Shown piece after piece: positions 25,889-34,125 of a DNA stretch of 56,340 nucleotides. Source of the stretch: a bacterium (GTDB taxonomy: Bacteria; Patescibacteriota; Patescibacteriia; 2-01-FULL-39-33); assembly GCA_029558735.1 (NCBI GenBank), contig JAKQDP010000063.1, positions 1 through 56,340 on the forward strand. Reading direction: 5' to 3'. Each line of letters begins with the position of its first letter. Within the stretch, counting starts at the first letter, position 1. The translations under genes and the position numbers were made by a program. The notes below the pieces were generated by a model. That model did not search any database, was not told the DNA's origin, and saw nothing but the letters and a program-made list of their open reading frames with translations.

Positions 25889-26926
25889 TTACTGAGAAGA
25901 AGGAATGGCAATATCGTTAAGCAGGGTTTCATCGTCCAAAACAATGCCCATGCCTCGAACAGCACAAGTCTGGGGATCGTCAGCAATGTGAACCGGAATA
26001 CCGATATTCTTGGAAATAAATCGATCAATCCCTTTTAATAAGGCTGTGCCGCCGGTTAAGATAACGCCTTTTTGATAAATATCCGCCACCAATTCCGGCG
26101 GCGTTGTTTCTAAAGTTGATTTTATCACTTCTAAAATATGTCTGACTGATTTGGCCAAGGCGCTCCGAATTTGTGAATCATCCACCAAAACCTCGCGAGG
26201 CAGACCAGAAACAATTTCCCGACCGCGCATTTCCATTTGCAAATTTTCATCCAAATTTACAGCTGAACCAATTTTTCTTTTTATTTCCTCCGCCACCATT
26301 TCTCCCAAAACTAAATTGAATTCATCGCGAGCAAACTTAATAATATCGCGATCTAAAGCCAAACCAGCAACCTTCGACACTTTCCAATTAACAATTCCAT
26401 CCAAGGAAATTACCGCTACCTCAGTCAAACCGCCGCCAAGGTTAACAATCATATTACCTGACGGGTCCTGGATTGGAATCCGAGCGCCAATGGCGGCGGC
26501 GACAATATTCTCCACCAAAAACACCTGGGAGGCGCCGGCCGATAAGATGACATCCTCCACCGCTTTTTTTTCCACTTCTGTAACATCCAAGGGAATACCG
26601 ACCACTACCCGTGGGCGGGCGGAAAAAGCTAATTTACCGGCATAGAGACGACCAATAAAATAGCGAATCATTTTTTCGGTAATTTCAAAATCAGAAATAA
26701 TGCCATATTCCAAGGGTTTGTTGGCGATAATGTGAGGCGGCGTTTTGCCCAACATTTTTCTAGCCTCTCCGCCAACGGCTAAAATCTGGTCGGTGCGCAT
26801 ATTAACCGCCACCACCGATGACTCATTAACCACAATACCGCGGTCCTGCTGATAAATCATGGTTTTGGTGCTGCCCAGATCAATCCCCAAACCTTTATTT
26901 ATTTTGCTAAAAAATTTTTTAAACAT
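25889..26926 (-). CDS. mreB: Rod shape-determining protein MreB (copy 1, in the mreBCD operon)
   Basis: This is an actin-like ATPase that orients wall synthesis under the membrane; 345 residues. The actin-fold motifs are phosphate-1 GIDLGSTKTMIYQQDRG (about 14-30), phosphate-2 MIVNLGGGLTEVAVISLDG (about 158-176) and adenosine VILTGGTALLKGIDRF (about 288-303). The start of phosphate-1 differs from the standard GTxN of MreB (GSTKT here), and the hydrophobic N-terminal helix is MFKKFFSKINK. A second MreB at 34126 keeps the canonical GTTN. Order mreB-mreC-mreD-PBP2 supports the call. Confidence 0.93.
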   Translation of the reverse strand: MFKKFFSKINKGLGIDLGSTKTMIYQQDRGIVVNESSVVAVNMRTDQILAVGGEARKMLGKTPPHIIANKPLEYGIISDFEITEKMIRYFIGRLYAGKLAFSARPRVVVGIPLDVTEVEKKAVEDVILSAGASQVFLVENIVAAAIGARIPIQDPSGNMIVNLGGGLTEVAVISLDGIVNWKVSKVAGLALDRDIIKFARDEFNLVLGEMVAEEIKRKIGSAVNLDENLQMEMRGREIVSGLPREVLVDDSQIRSALAKSVRHILEVIKSTLETTPPELVADIYQKGVILTGGTALLKGIDRFISKNIGIPVHIADDPQTCAVRGMGIVLDDETLLNDIAIPSSQ

Positions 26927-26952
26927 TTACCGAAAAAATTAGAAATTAATGA

Positions 26953-28182
26953 TTACTTATTAAATATTTTCTTCACTAACTCGGAGAGAGCTAGCAATTC
27001 CACCGACTGGGCTGACCGTTCTTTGAGCTCTATTTTAACGCCAGTTTTTTTGCTGACTACCAGACGCCAAGGAATGCCGATTAAATCAGCATCCGCTAAT
27101 TTCGCGCCGACCGAAATATCCCGATCATCATACAAAACCGCCACGCCCCTTTTCTTCAATTGATCATAAATTTTTTCCGCTTGTCCGTTCTCGCCCAAAG
27201 ATAATAAATGGGCTTGATAGGGAGCGACATTCTCCGGCCAAATGATGCCCTTTTGATCATGGTGCGCCTCAACAATAGTGGCGACCAAACGAGAAATACC
27301 AATACCGTAACTGGCCATTAAAATCGGCTTCTTTTGGCCCTGTTCGTCAGTGGCATAACCATTCATTTCTTTGGCGTATTTGTCGCCAAACTGAAAAATA
27401 TTGCCGACTTCAATGCTTTTACCTTCTTCAAGCCGTCCGCCACATTTGGGACAAATATCGCCGACTTTAAACTTGGTAATTTCCGTATTCTGTCCGTAAG
27501 CACAATCAGAACAAAAAATAATTTTGTCCTCACCGGCTTCGGAAATCACCTGAAACTCATGGGAATAATTTTGGGTAAAGACACCGCCAGAAGCTTCAAC
27601 CACCTTCGACTCCAAACCGCAACGCCGATAAACATTCTGATAAGCCTCAATTAGCTGCTGATAGTACCGGTCCAAATCAGCCTGCTCCAAATGAAAACTG
27701 TATAAATCCTTCATCATAAATTCCCGGCCCCGTATAATTCCCCCTTTGGCTCGCAACTCATTACGAAATTTATTTTGAATCTGGTAAATAGCAAAAGGCA
27801 ATTCCCGATAAGAATTAATATTGCGGCGAACCAGGTCATAAATCACTTCTTCGTGAGTAGCAGCCAAACCCGCCTCTTTGCCACTCCGATCTTTAAATTG
27901 GTACATTATTTCCGCCAAACTGGCCCACCGACCCGTTTCCTCCCAAATACCTTTGGGCTGGAGGGCCGGCATCAACATTTCCTGGGCGCCAGTGGCGTTC
28001 ATTTCCTCTCTAATAATATTGGTAATTTTGGTAATCACCTGCCAGCCCAAAGGCAAATAAGTGTAAACTCCGGCCATCAACATATCAATAAATCCACCCT
28101 GGACTAAAAATCGATGGGAAGCGCTAACCGCCTCTTTGGGCGACTGTTTTTGAGTTTTGGTAAAAAGCGTTGATTGCTTCAT
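26953..28182 (-). CDS. proS: Prolyl-tRNA synthetase without the usual editing domain
   Basis: The enzyme charges tRNA-Pro. The 409-residue protein (ATG at 28182, MKQSTLFTKT) has class II motif 1 (GVYTYLPLGWQVITKITNIIREEM), motif 2 (FRNELRAKGGIIRGREFMMKDLYSFH) and motif 3 (SYGIGISRLVATIVEAHHD), and a C-terminal anticodon-binding domain (VAVLYDDRDISVGAKLADADLIGIPWRLVV). Bacterial ProS is normally about 570 residues with an INS editing domain between motifs 2 and 3. Here that space holds only about 70 residues with a zinc-ribbon-like CSDC...CPKC. Mischarged Ala-tRNA-Pro would need another editing factor. It lies between the 28240 gene and mreB. Confidence 0.95.
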   Translation of the reverse strand: MKQSTLFTKTQKQSPKEAVSASHRFLVQGGFIDMLMAGVYTYLPLGWQVITKITNIIREEMNATGAQEMLMPALQPKGIWEETGRWASLAEIMYQFKDRSGKEAGLAATHEEVIYDLVRRNINSYRELPFAIYQIQNKFRNELRAKGGIIRGREFMMKDLYSFHLEQADLDRYYQQLIEAYQNVYRRCGLESKVVEASGGVFTQNYSHEFQVISEAGEDKIIFCSDCAYGQNTEITKFKVGDICPKCGGRLEEGKSIEVGNIFQFGDKYAKEMNGYATDEQGQKKPILMASYGIGISRLVATIVEAHHDQKGIIWPENVAPYQAHLLSLGENGQAEKIYDQLKKRGVAVLYDDRDISVGAKLADADLIGIPWRLVVSKKTGVKIELKERSAQSVELLALSELVKKIFNK

Positions 28183-28239
28183 AAAATTAAGATGATTATT
28201 AGGGTATCTTTTCATTTTTGAGTTCTTTTGTCAAAAAAC

Positions 28240-28602
28240 CTATTTCTTCCAAAACTGCCAAATCTTTTTTCCGGGATTATCAGTTAAGCCGCTGGTCGGT
28301 TGAGAGCCGACCTGATCCGTCAACATAATTTGCATCAGTTGTTTTAATCGTTCAATTTCAGCAATCACTGTTTCACCATCATATTCGCCACTGTGTTTTT
28401 TTTGACCTTGGTAGCTGGTTTGTTTTTGATCCAAATGCAAACCAATTTCTGACCCGTTAATATAAATGTGAAAACGAGGATAAAACCCGCCGCCAAGACG
28501 GCGAGCATAACTTGTTTGAGGCGAACCATCGCGAACCAGTCCATAGCCGGCTCGCTTGACCACTGCCACCGGATTTAATTGGGCCGGCACAGTTATATTC
28601 AT
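28240..28602 (-). CDS. Conserved small protein translationally coupled to rseP
   Basis: With the ATG at 28602 the protein has 120 residues. The ATG overlaps the rseP stop in ATGA, a sign of coupled translation, which is why I prefer it to an ATG at 28674 inside rseP. It begins MNITVPAQLNPVAVVKRAGYG and has a beta-rich segment GGFYPRFHIYINGSEIGLHLDQKQTSYQG; the rest is polar and the C-terminus ends KKIWQFWKK. Similar small proteins with HLDQKxxSY near housekeeping genes are common in Patescibacteria, but I know of no assigned function. Confidence 0.7.
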   Translation of the reverse strand: MNITVPAQLNPVAVVKRAGYGLVRDGSPQTSYARRLGGGFYPRFHIYINGSEIGLHLDQKQTSYQGQKKHSGEYDGETVIAEIERLKQLMQIMLTDQVGSQPTSGLTDNPGKKIWQFWKK

Positions 28603-29756
28603 AAACCAAATAAATTTTTTACTCCGGCAATCATATTGCCGCCATATTTCAAAACATCGCTTAAGGTTAACCACAACACCAAAACCATCAATAAGATAAA
28701 ACCAATATTATGGATTAAGTTTTCCCACTCTCTTTTGACTGCCCGACCACGAATCTTCTCCAATAATAAAAAGACAACCCGACCGCCATCCAAGGCGGGA
28801 AAAGGCAAAATATTGACAATAGCCAAATTAAGAGAAAGTAAAGCCATAAATTGCAATAAATAAACAAAGCCCAACTCAGCAAATTGACCGGTCAAAACAG
28901 CGATACCCACCGGTCCGGCAACGTCGGCACCGGTCGGCAAACCAAAAATTAAATTTTTAATCAAATTATAAAAAGCAATAACAATCGCCGCCAACCAAAT
29001 AAAAGTTGATTTGACTCCTTGAATAATTGCCCAAGGCCAAGAATAACTGACAATGGCCGTCTCGGCCAAAGCCACGCCAATGCCGGTATTACCGTCAAAC
29101 TCCGTTATTTTGATATCATAAGACAGCTCTTCTTCACCACGTCTGATTAAAAAATTAACTGTTTGATCGGCCTTATCGGACAAATATTGCTGAGACGAAC
29201 CAATATCTGCCAGGGGCTGGCCGTCAGCGGCAATAATTATGTCACCGACCCTAATGCCTGCCTGTTGCGCCGGCAGATCGGGCAATACTTGAACCACCTG
29301 AATATTCCGACCGGTAATCTTGGCGCCTTGAGGCTCTCCTTCGAGTACTGCCGGCAAACCCAATTTAAATCCCCAAGTCAACAAAACCATACACAAAAAA
29401 ACATTCATTATCACCCCGGCCACTAAAATAATGACCCGCTGCCATATTTTTTTATGGCCAAAACTATCAGTCATTTCAGCCTGTTCGCCGTCTTGGCCCT
29501 TGATTTTAACAAAACCGCCAACCGGTATCCAGTTCACAGAATAGATGGTTGGTTCCTTATCAACCGTCAACCGATTACCCCAAATCACCCGCCAGCGTTT
29601 ATTAATCCGCTGAAAACCGATGATTCTTGGTGGCAGACCGAAACCGAATTCTTCCACTTTAACGCCAAATCGTCGGGCAGTCCAAAAATGCCCAAATTCA
29701 TGGGCAAATACCATCACTGATAAAACAACCGCAAAAATAAAAATAGTCGTTATCAT
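28599..29756 (-). CDS. rseP: Site-2 membrane zinc protease RseP
   Basis: This is an intramembrane metalloprotease (M50 family) that cuts membrane proteins such as anti-sigma factors or remnant signal peptides. The 385-residue protein has the zinc motif HEFGH (19-23) in the first helix, and one PDZ domain (about 150-215: VVQVLPDLPAQQAGIRVGDIIIAADGQPL). The second metal motif NILPFPALDGGRV (about 322-335) supplies the catalytic-site aspartate. E. coli RseP has two PDZ domains; a single PDZ, as here, is usual outside Proteobacteria. It sits between frr and a coupled small gene. Confidence 0.94.
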   Translation of the reverse strand: MITTIFIFAVVLSVMVFAHEFGHFWTARRFGVKVEEFGFGLPPRIIGFQRINKRWRVIWGNRLTVDKEPTIYSVNWIPVGGFVKIKGQDGEQAEMTDSFGHKKIWQRVIILVAGVIMNVFLCMVLLTWGFKLGLPAVLEGEPQGAKITGRNIQVVQVLPDLPAQQAGIRVGDIIIAADGQPLADIGSSQQYLSDKADQTVNFLIRRGEEELSYDIKITEFDGNTGIGVALAETAIVSYSWPWAIIQGVKSTFIWLAAIVIAFYNLIKNLIFGLPTGADVAGPVGIAVLTGQFAELGFVYLLQFMALLSLNLAIVNILPFPALDGGRVVFLLLEKIRGRAVKREWENLIHNIGFILLMVLVLWLTLSDVLKYGGNMIAGVKNLFGL

Positions 29757-29787
29757 AATTAATTTAAATTTACCTTTATTTAAACTT

Positions 29788-30339
29788 CTAAACTGTCATT
29801 ATCTCTTGTTCTTTGGCCTGAGAAATTTCTTTGATCTTATTGTTATAGTCGCTAACTGTTTTATCAAGCTCTTCCACTAAAAAAAATTTCTCGTCCTCAC
29901 CGAATTCTTTATTTTTTTCCGCCGCCAAAATTTTTTCTTTGATATCCTCCCGAATATTACGAACGGCGATTCTGGCCTGTTCTTCTTTTTGACCAAGCAG
30001 TTTGACTATTTCCCGACGAGATTCTTCAGTCATTTGAGGAACGGTTATTCTAATCCGATCACCCTCATTGGCAATGCCCAAATCCAACCCGGCTTCCCTA
30101 ACCGCCTTTTCCATTGCCTTAATGACGTTTTTGTCCCAGGGCTGAATAATAATCGACCTAGCTTCTGGCACGGAAATTGACGATAGCTGATTCAATGGTG
30201 TTAAAACACCGTAAGCGTCGACCCTGATATTATCCAAAATTGCCGGATTGGCCCGGCCAGTTTTTAACACGGCAATATCCTCCTGAAAATGCTCAATCGC
30301 CTTGTCCAGGTCAGACAAGTTGTCCGAGATAATACTCAT
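29788..30339 (-). CDS. frr: Ribosome recycling factor
   Basis: RRF splits the post-termination ribosome with EF-G. The 183-residue, tRNA-shaped protein has the family signature: LKTGRANPAILDNIRVDAYGVLTPLNQL and IAVRNIREDIKEKI, with the conserved arginines in GRA and RNIR. It ends with the typical domain I helix (VEELDKTVSDYNNKIKEISQAKEQEIMTV). It is located 15 bp after the beta-propeller lipoprotein gene and 31 bp before rseP. tsf and pyrH, its usual partners, are not here. Confidence 0.97.
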   Translation of the reverse strand: MSIISDNLSDLDKAIEHFQEDIAVLKTGRANPAILDNIRVDAYGVLTPLNQLSSISVPEARSIIIQPWDKNVIKAMEKAVREAGLDLGIANEGDRIRITVPQMTEESRREIVKLLGQKEEQARIAVRNIREDIKEKILAAEKNKEFGEDEKFFLVEELDKTVSDYNNKIKEISQAKEQEIMTV

Positions 30340-30353
30340 ATGATTTTATTTTA

Positions 30354-31436
30354 TTAATTACGCGCTTTAAACGCCGCCAAATAAACAATGTTAGTCTCCT
30401 GAAAATCAATCGCAATCGCTTTGCATAACCGCTTAAAAGGCAACTCCTGAGATGACCAACTTTGACCGCCATCTTTAGTTTTGACCAAACTACTGCCGGT
30501 GGAATAATAAATTTCATTACTGTCTTTAGGGTTGACCGCCAATGCATAAATACTGGTATTTTTGGGCGCCGGCAACAGCTCAATCGCCTGCCAGCTATCG
30601 CCGCGATCAGTGCTTCTTAACATTCCATAACGAGAAACGTGGATTAAACCGCCGTCAGTGGCTTTATCGGCCACCAGACCAATGTATTTATTACTACTGG
30701 AAAATGGTTTAAAACTTTTAGCCAAAGATTCCCATGTCGCCCCACTGTCACTGGAACGGTAAATGCCTTTATCATCGGTAGCGGCATAAACGAAATTATG
30801 ATTATTTGGATCAATAATAATATCCATAATCACCACTCCCTTGATATAATTAACCGTTGTCCATGTTTTACCGCCGTCTAGACTTTTCAGAATTTCTCCG
30901 TCACTGGTGCCAAGATAAAGCACCTCCCGATTGACATAATCAATCACCGCCGTTGTTAACACCACCTCATTGTTTTGATGAAAATATGGCGTTTCCCAAA
31001 ATCGGCCGCAATCGTTTGATTTGTATAATTTATTACCAGTGGTGGCATAAAGCGTGCACTTAAAAACCGGGTCCACTGCGACTGTCCTGATTTTTCCCCG
31101 ATTAAGCGAGCGAAACTTCTGCCAGCTATTGCCGCCATCATAACTGTAAATAATGCCCTCTGTTTCGGTGGCCAAATAAATAGTGTTGTGATCCTGAGGA
31201 TCAAGCGCTATCTTAGCCACATCAATATTAGCAATACTGGCTACTTTGCCGCCGGTTAAGGGCACATCAACTTTTTGGGTCCAGGTTTCGGCGCTGTCAA
31301 TTGACTTCCAAATGCCCCCGTCCACCTTTTCGGCAGTCGCTGAGCCGCCGCCCAATTTAATGGTGCAGCCGCTGACGATGAAAACCAAAGTCAAGCCCAA
31401 ACCAGCCAACCCAATAAACTTATTTTTTAACTTCAT
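30354..31436 (-). CDS. Lipoprotein with BNR/Asp-box beta-propeller (Ycf48-like)
   Basis: The 360-residue protein has a signal peptide and lipobox VSGC (about residue 24), so it is attached to the outer face of the membrane. The rest is a beta-propeller built of repeats of the Asp-box type, S-x-D-G-G-x-x-W: SYDGGNSWQKF, SLDGGKTWTTV, SSDSGATWESL, STDRGDSWQAI and TKDGGQSWSSQ, each preceded by a short N-x-x-x-Y strand. This fold occurs in Ycf48 (photosystem assembly), Vps10/sortilin and glycosidases; the function here is unknown. Its ATG overlaps the stop of the holB-like gene in ATGA, so translation is coupled. Confidence 0.85.
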   Translation of the reverse strand: MKLKNKFIGLAGLGLTLVFIVSGCTIKLGGGSATAEKVDGGIWKSIDSAETWTQKVDVPLTGGKVASIANIDVAKIALDPQDHNTIYLATETEGIIYSYDGGNSWQKFRSLNRGKIRTVAVDPVFKCTLYATTGNKLYKSNDCGRFWETPYFHQNNEVVLTTAVIDYVNREVLYLGTSDGEILKSLDGGKTWTTVNYIKGVVIMDIIIDPNNHNFVYAATDDKGIYRSSDSGATWESLAKSFKPFSSSNKYIGLVADKATDGGLIHVSRYGMLRSTDRGDSWQAIELLPAPKNTSIYALAVNPKDSNEIYYSTGSSLVKTKDGGQSWSSQELPFKRLCKAIAIDFQETNIVYLAAFKARN

Positions 31437-32458
31437 AAATTTATGATTATATTTTCTAATATTAAACGGGAACTAATATTATAATCAAAATAAATGCCAG
31501 CCTGATTAATTAGTTTGACCAACTTATTAATTTTAAAAAAATCAAAGTTTTTTGATTGCTGTTTTAAATTATCAAGCTGTTCAATGTCGGCCACCAAATA
31601 TTCATTGCCGCTTGCCACTAATAATAAGTCTCGTAAAACCAACTGCCAATCATTGATAATTTTCCCAATCAACTGACTGTTAAAAACTTCATTACCGGAA
31701 AAATTAATTAATTTATCAACCAATCTGAAACGCTGACTGAGATCGGCCTTTGCAAAAAGGAAAAAATTACTAATATTGGTATTATGGTCGTCCAACTGCT
31801 CCTGATTGGCAACTAATGACCAGGCTATTCCCGGTCGGCCATAGGCCAAGCGAGCCACCCGCCTAACCTCCGTCACCCCCCGATCAGTCAAAAAAGCTTC
31901 AATAAGACGGGTGGCGACAGGAAAAAAATTAATCTGCTGACAACGGGACAAGATGGTCGCCGGCAGACGAGAAGCATCATCGGCGATTAAAATTATTACC
32001 GTGCGGGGCGTTGGTTCCTCTAAAAGTTTCAATAAAGCATTGGCAGCGCTGGTGTTCAACTCATCAGCCTTATCAATAATGCCCACTTTATAGTCATTCA
32101 GCATACTGGCTTGGCTAAGTCGATTTTTTAAATCACGGACCTGGTCAATAATAATTTTTTTTCTCAGTTTGCCTGTCTTTTCATCCACTAATCTAGTAAG
32201 ACGATAAACATCAGGATGAACGCCATGCGCCAACTGCTGACAATGAAAACACTGCCCACAGGGTTTGACATCAGTCTTAGCTTGACACAAAAGAGTGGCG
32301 ATAAATCTCTCAGCAACAGTATATTTACCCAAATTGGCCGGACCGGCAAAAACATAGGCCTGACTGATTCGACCGGTTTTAATGGTGGATTGCAAAAAAT
32401 TTACCGCCCGATCGTGGCCGCAAATTTGCCAATCAAACTGTCCGCTGTCGACTTTCAT
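31433..32458 (-). CDS. holB: DNA polymerase III delta-prime-like clamp-loader subunit
   Basis: The 341-residue AAA+ family protein begins with the clamp-loader signature region: GHDRAVNFLQSTIKTGRISQAYVFAGPANLGKYTVA. The P-loop is FAGPANLGKYT, a variant of GPxGxGKT. A zinc-binding set CGQCFHCQQL follows and the sensor region LNTSAANALLKLLEEPTPRTVIILIADD contains the EEP motif with SRCQ afterwards. It has the features of delta-prime, and with an altered P-loop it probably does not hydrolyse ATP. It is first in the group holB-lipoprotein-frr-rseP-28240-proS-mreB, all in one direction with short gaps. Confidence 0.9.
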   Translation of the reverse strand: MKVDSGQFDWQICGHDRAVNFLQSTIKTGRISQAYVFAGPANLGKYTVAERFIATLLCQAKTDVKPCGQCFHCQQLAHGVHPDVYRLTRLVDEKTGKLRKKIIIDQVRDLKNRLSQASMLNDYKVGIIDKADELNTSAANALLKLLEEPTPRTVIILIADDASRLPATILSRCQQINFFPVATRLIEAFLTDRGVTEVRRVARLAYGRPGIAWSLVANQEQLDDHNTNISNFFLFAKADLSQRFRLVDKLINFSGNEVFNSQLIGKIINDWQLVLRDLLLVASGNEYLVADIEQLDNLKQQSKNFDFFKINKLVKLINQAGIYFDYNISSRLILENIIINL

Positions 32459-32510
32459 ATACCTTAGATTTTAACATAAAATAGACTAATCTGCCAAACA
32501 ACCAAATTAA

Positions 32511-33626
32511 CTAGAGTGACGCCAAGAGCCGCCAAATAGCCTGGGCCGCGCCAGTCCAGGAAAAATTTTTAACTACTGACTGCCCGCGGGCGATTAACTG
32601 GGCTCGCAACTGACTGTCCGCCAAAACAGTTTTAACTGCTTGAGCAATCTGTGCCGGCTGATAAGGATCGCAATAATAAGCGCCGTCTTGGGCTATTTCC
32701 CGATGAGGATTGAGGTCTGAGGTTACTGTCGGCGTACCGCAGGCTAAAGCTTGAACAAGCGGCAAACCAAAACCTTCATAAAGGGTCAAAAACAAAAAAA
32801 CTTCCGCTTGGCGGATTATCTCCGGCAAATCCGTTTCCGGAATATAACCGGGCAAAATAATTTCCTGTTCCAATCGATTAGTGATGACAATTTCCTTGAT
32901 AGCTTCAAAATCATTGCCAGCATTACCAGCTAAAACCAATTTGAGCTCGGGAAAATCACTTTTCAATAAAGCAAAGGCGGCAACCAAGCGACCAATATTT
33001 TTTTTCTTTTCCAGCCGTCCAATATAAAGCAAATATGGTCGGTTAATACCGTATCGATTTAAAATCTCCTCTTTTTTAATCGCTTGGGGCAAATATTTTT
33101 GTCGGTCATAACCCAAATAAACAACCACCACTTTTTTTGCATCGAGTGAATAAAATCTTTCTATTTCCCGACGGGAAAATTCTGAATCGGTAATAACAAG
33201 ATTAACGCGCTGTCTGATTTTTTTCATTGTCCAATCGTGATACCAAACCTGAATTTTCTTGTACAACTCAGGCTGAGCCTTGAATCCAACATCATGAACC
33301 GTCACTGCTACTCGCACCTTTTTTCTTAACGGTAAAAATGGAATTGTGTGGGCCGGCACAAATAAAACATCCGGCGGTCGAACCAGCAGCGCCCACCATA
33401 ATCGCCATTGGGTCCATAAATATTTCGGCGGCCAATTTAAAATTTCCTCTCGCCAGTGGCCGGGCATTTTTTTCAAACCGCCAGTTAATCGCTTGTTGGT
33501 ATACAAAACTACTTGGCAATTATCAGGGATAATTTTTTTCAATTCCTGGATAATATGGTAAGAATACCACTCGGTTCCGGTTTTGAAGGGCTTATTGGCG
33601 CGGGAAGCATCAATGGCAATATTCAT
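32511..33626 (-). CDS. Glycosyltransferase family 4
   Basis: The 371-residue protein has the GT-B fold. The N-terminal half starts MNIAIDASRANKPFKTGTEWYSYHIIQEL (a glycine-rich acceptor-binding loop). The C-terminal half has the nucleotide-sugar motif LYIGRLEKKKNIGRLVAAFA and the EX7E-type region LFLTLYEGFGLPLVQALACGTPTVTSD, in which E (YEGFG) and the last acidic residues bind the donor. The retaining activity on a lipid-linked or surface glycan is inferred from the family; donor and acceptor are unknown. It stands next to a set of GT2 genes and may share a pathway with them. No signal peptide, so it is cytoplasmic. Confidence 0.88.
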   Translation of the reverse strand: MNIAIDASRANKPFKTGTEWYSYHIIQELKKIIPDNCQVVLYTNKRLTGGLKKMPGHWREEILNWPPKYLWTQWRLWWALLVRPPDVLFVPAHTIPFLPLRKKVRVAVTVHDVGFKAQPELYKKIQVWYHDWTMKKIRQRVNLVITDSEFSRREIERFYSLDAKKVVVVYLGYDRQKYLPQAIKKEEILNRYGINRPYLLYIGRLEKKKNIGRLVAAFALLKSDFPELKLVLAGNAGNDFEAIKEIVITNRLEQEIILPGYIPETDLPEIIRQAEVFLFLTLYEGFGLPLVQALACGTPTVTSDLNPHREIAQDGAYYCDPYQPAQIAQAVKTVLADSQLRAQLIARGQSVVKNFSWTGAAQAIWRLLASL

Positions 33627-33643
33627 TATTATTTTATTTATTA

Positions 33644-33698
33644 TTGATAAAAAATGATAATCATGTTATTCTGACTATAGAGGACTTAACACTCAACC
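33644..33698 (+). promoter_or_regulatory. Candidate promoter and conserved leader of the orphan gene at 33720
   Basis: Possible boxes are ATGATA (33654-33659), 16 bp, TATAGA (33676-33681), or TTGATA (33644-33649) with TTATTC (33666-33671); both are imperfect. The stretch 33676-33698, with TATAGA, GGACTTAAC and AACC in order, nearly repeats 13891-13914 before the carrier-like gene. Confidence 0.45.
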
Positions 33699-33719
33699 CC
33701 AAAAAGAAAGGGTCGCTGA

Positions 33720-34043
33720 ATGAACGAAAATCATCGACAGATACTCAGCCTTGCAGCCGCTTTTGCGGCGATAATTTTTTTGTTCATTTTAGAACCAATC
33801 CTGAAAAAACCTCAGGAGCAGCCCGGAGAAGAAACTCTCAATCAATTATTTTCCGGAGAAACGGTAAAAATGATTGATGCCGTCTCCTGTTTGGGAACAG
33901 AGCCGAATGATAAAATCGAATCTTGGGTGAAAAAAAATACAACCATTCAACCCGAGCAAAAAGAAGCGGCGCTGCAACAGTTGATCCAATGTTACGAACA
34001 AGCAGTAGTAAAACTGGACATTCCCAAAAACATTGGCCTATGA
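33720..34043 (+). CDS. Small membrane-anchored protein, unknown
   Basis: The 107-residue protein starts with a hydrophilic MNENHRQ, then one membrane helix (about residues 9-26), then an extracytoplasmic or cytoplasmic domain that is acidic and helical with two cysteines (DAVSCLGTEPND and LIQCYEQAVVKL) that could form a disulfide. No family is recognised. The ribosome site AGAAAGGG lies about 7 nt before the ATG, which is better than in most genes here. It has its own terminator and stands alone on the plus strand between minus-strand operons. Confidence 0.65.
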   Translation: MNENHRQILSLAAAFAAIIFLFILEPILKKPQEQPGEETLNQLFSGETVKMIDAVSCLGTEPNDKIESWVKKNTTIQPEQKEAALQQLIQCYEQAVVKLDIPKNIGL

Positions 34044-34070
34044 TATTTTTATCCAGCCCTGACTTATGCT

Positions 34071-34109
34071 ATCCCGCCGGCCTAATCACTTAACCGCGCG
34101 GGATTTTTT
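34071..34109 (+). terminator. Rho-independent terminator of the orphan gene at 33720
   Basis: ATCCCGC (34071-34077) pairs with GCGGGAT (34098-34104), followed by a T run to 34109. The loop is long (20 nt). Confidence 0.75.
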
Positions 34110-34125
34110 ATTTCTTCAATAATCC

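Noticed and set aside
26151-26645. 164-residue plus-strand open frame opposite mreB
   Set aside because: Antisense shadow of mreB, rich in S, T, P, K with no recognisable domain.
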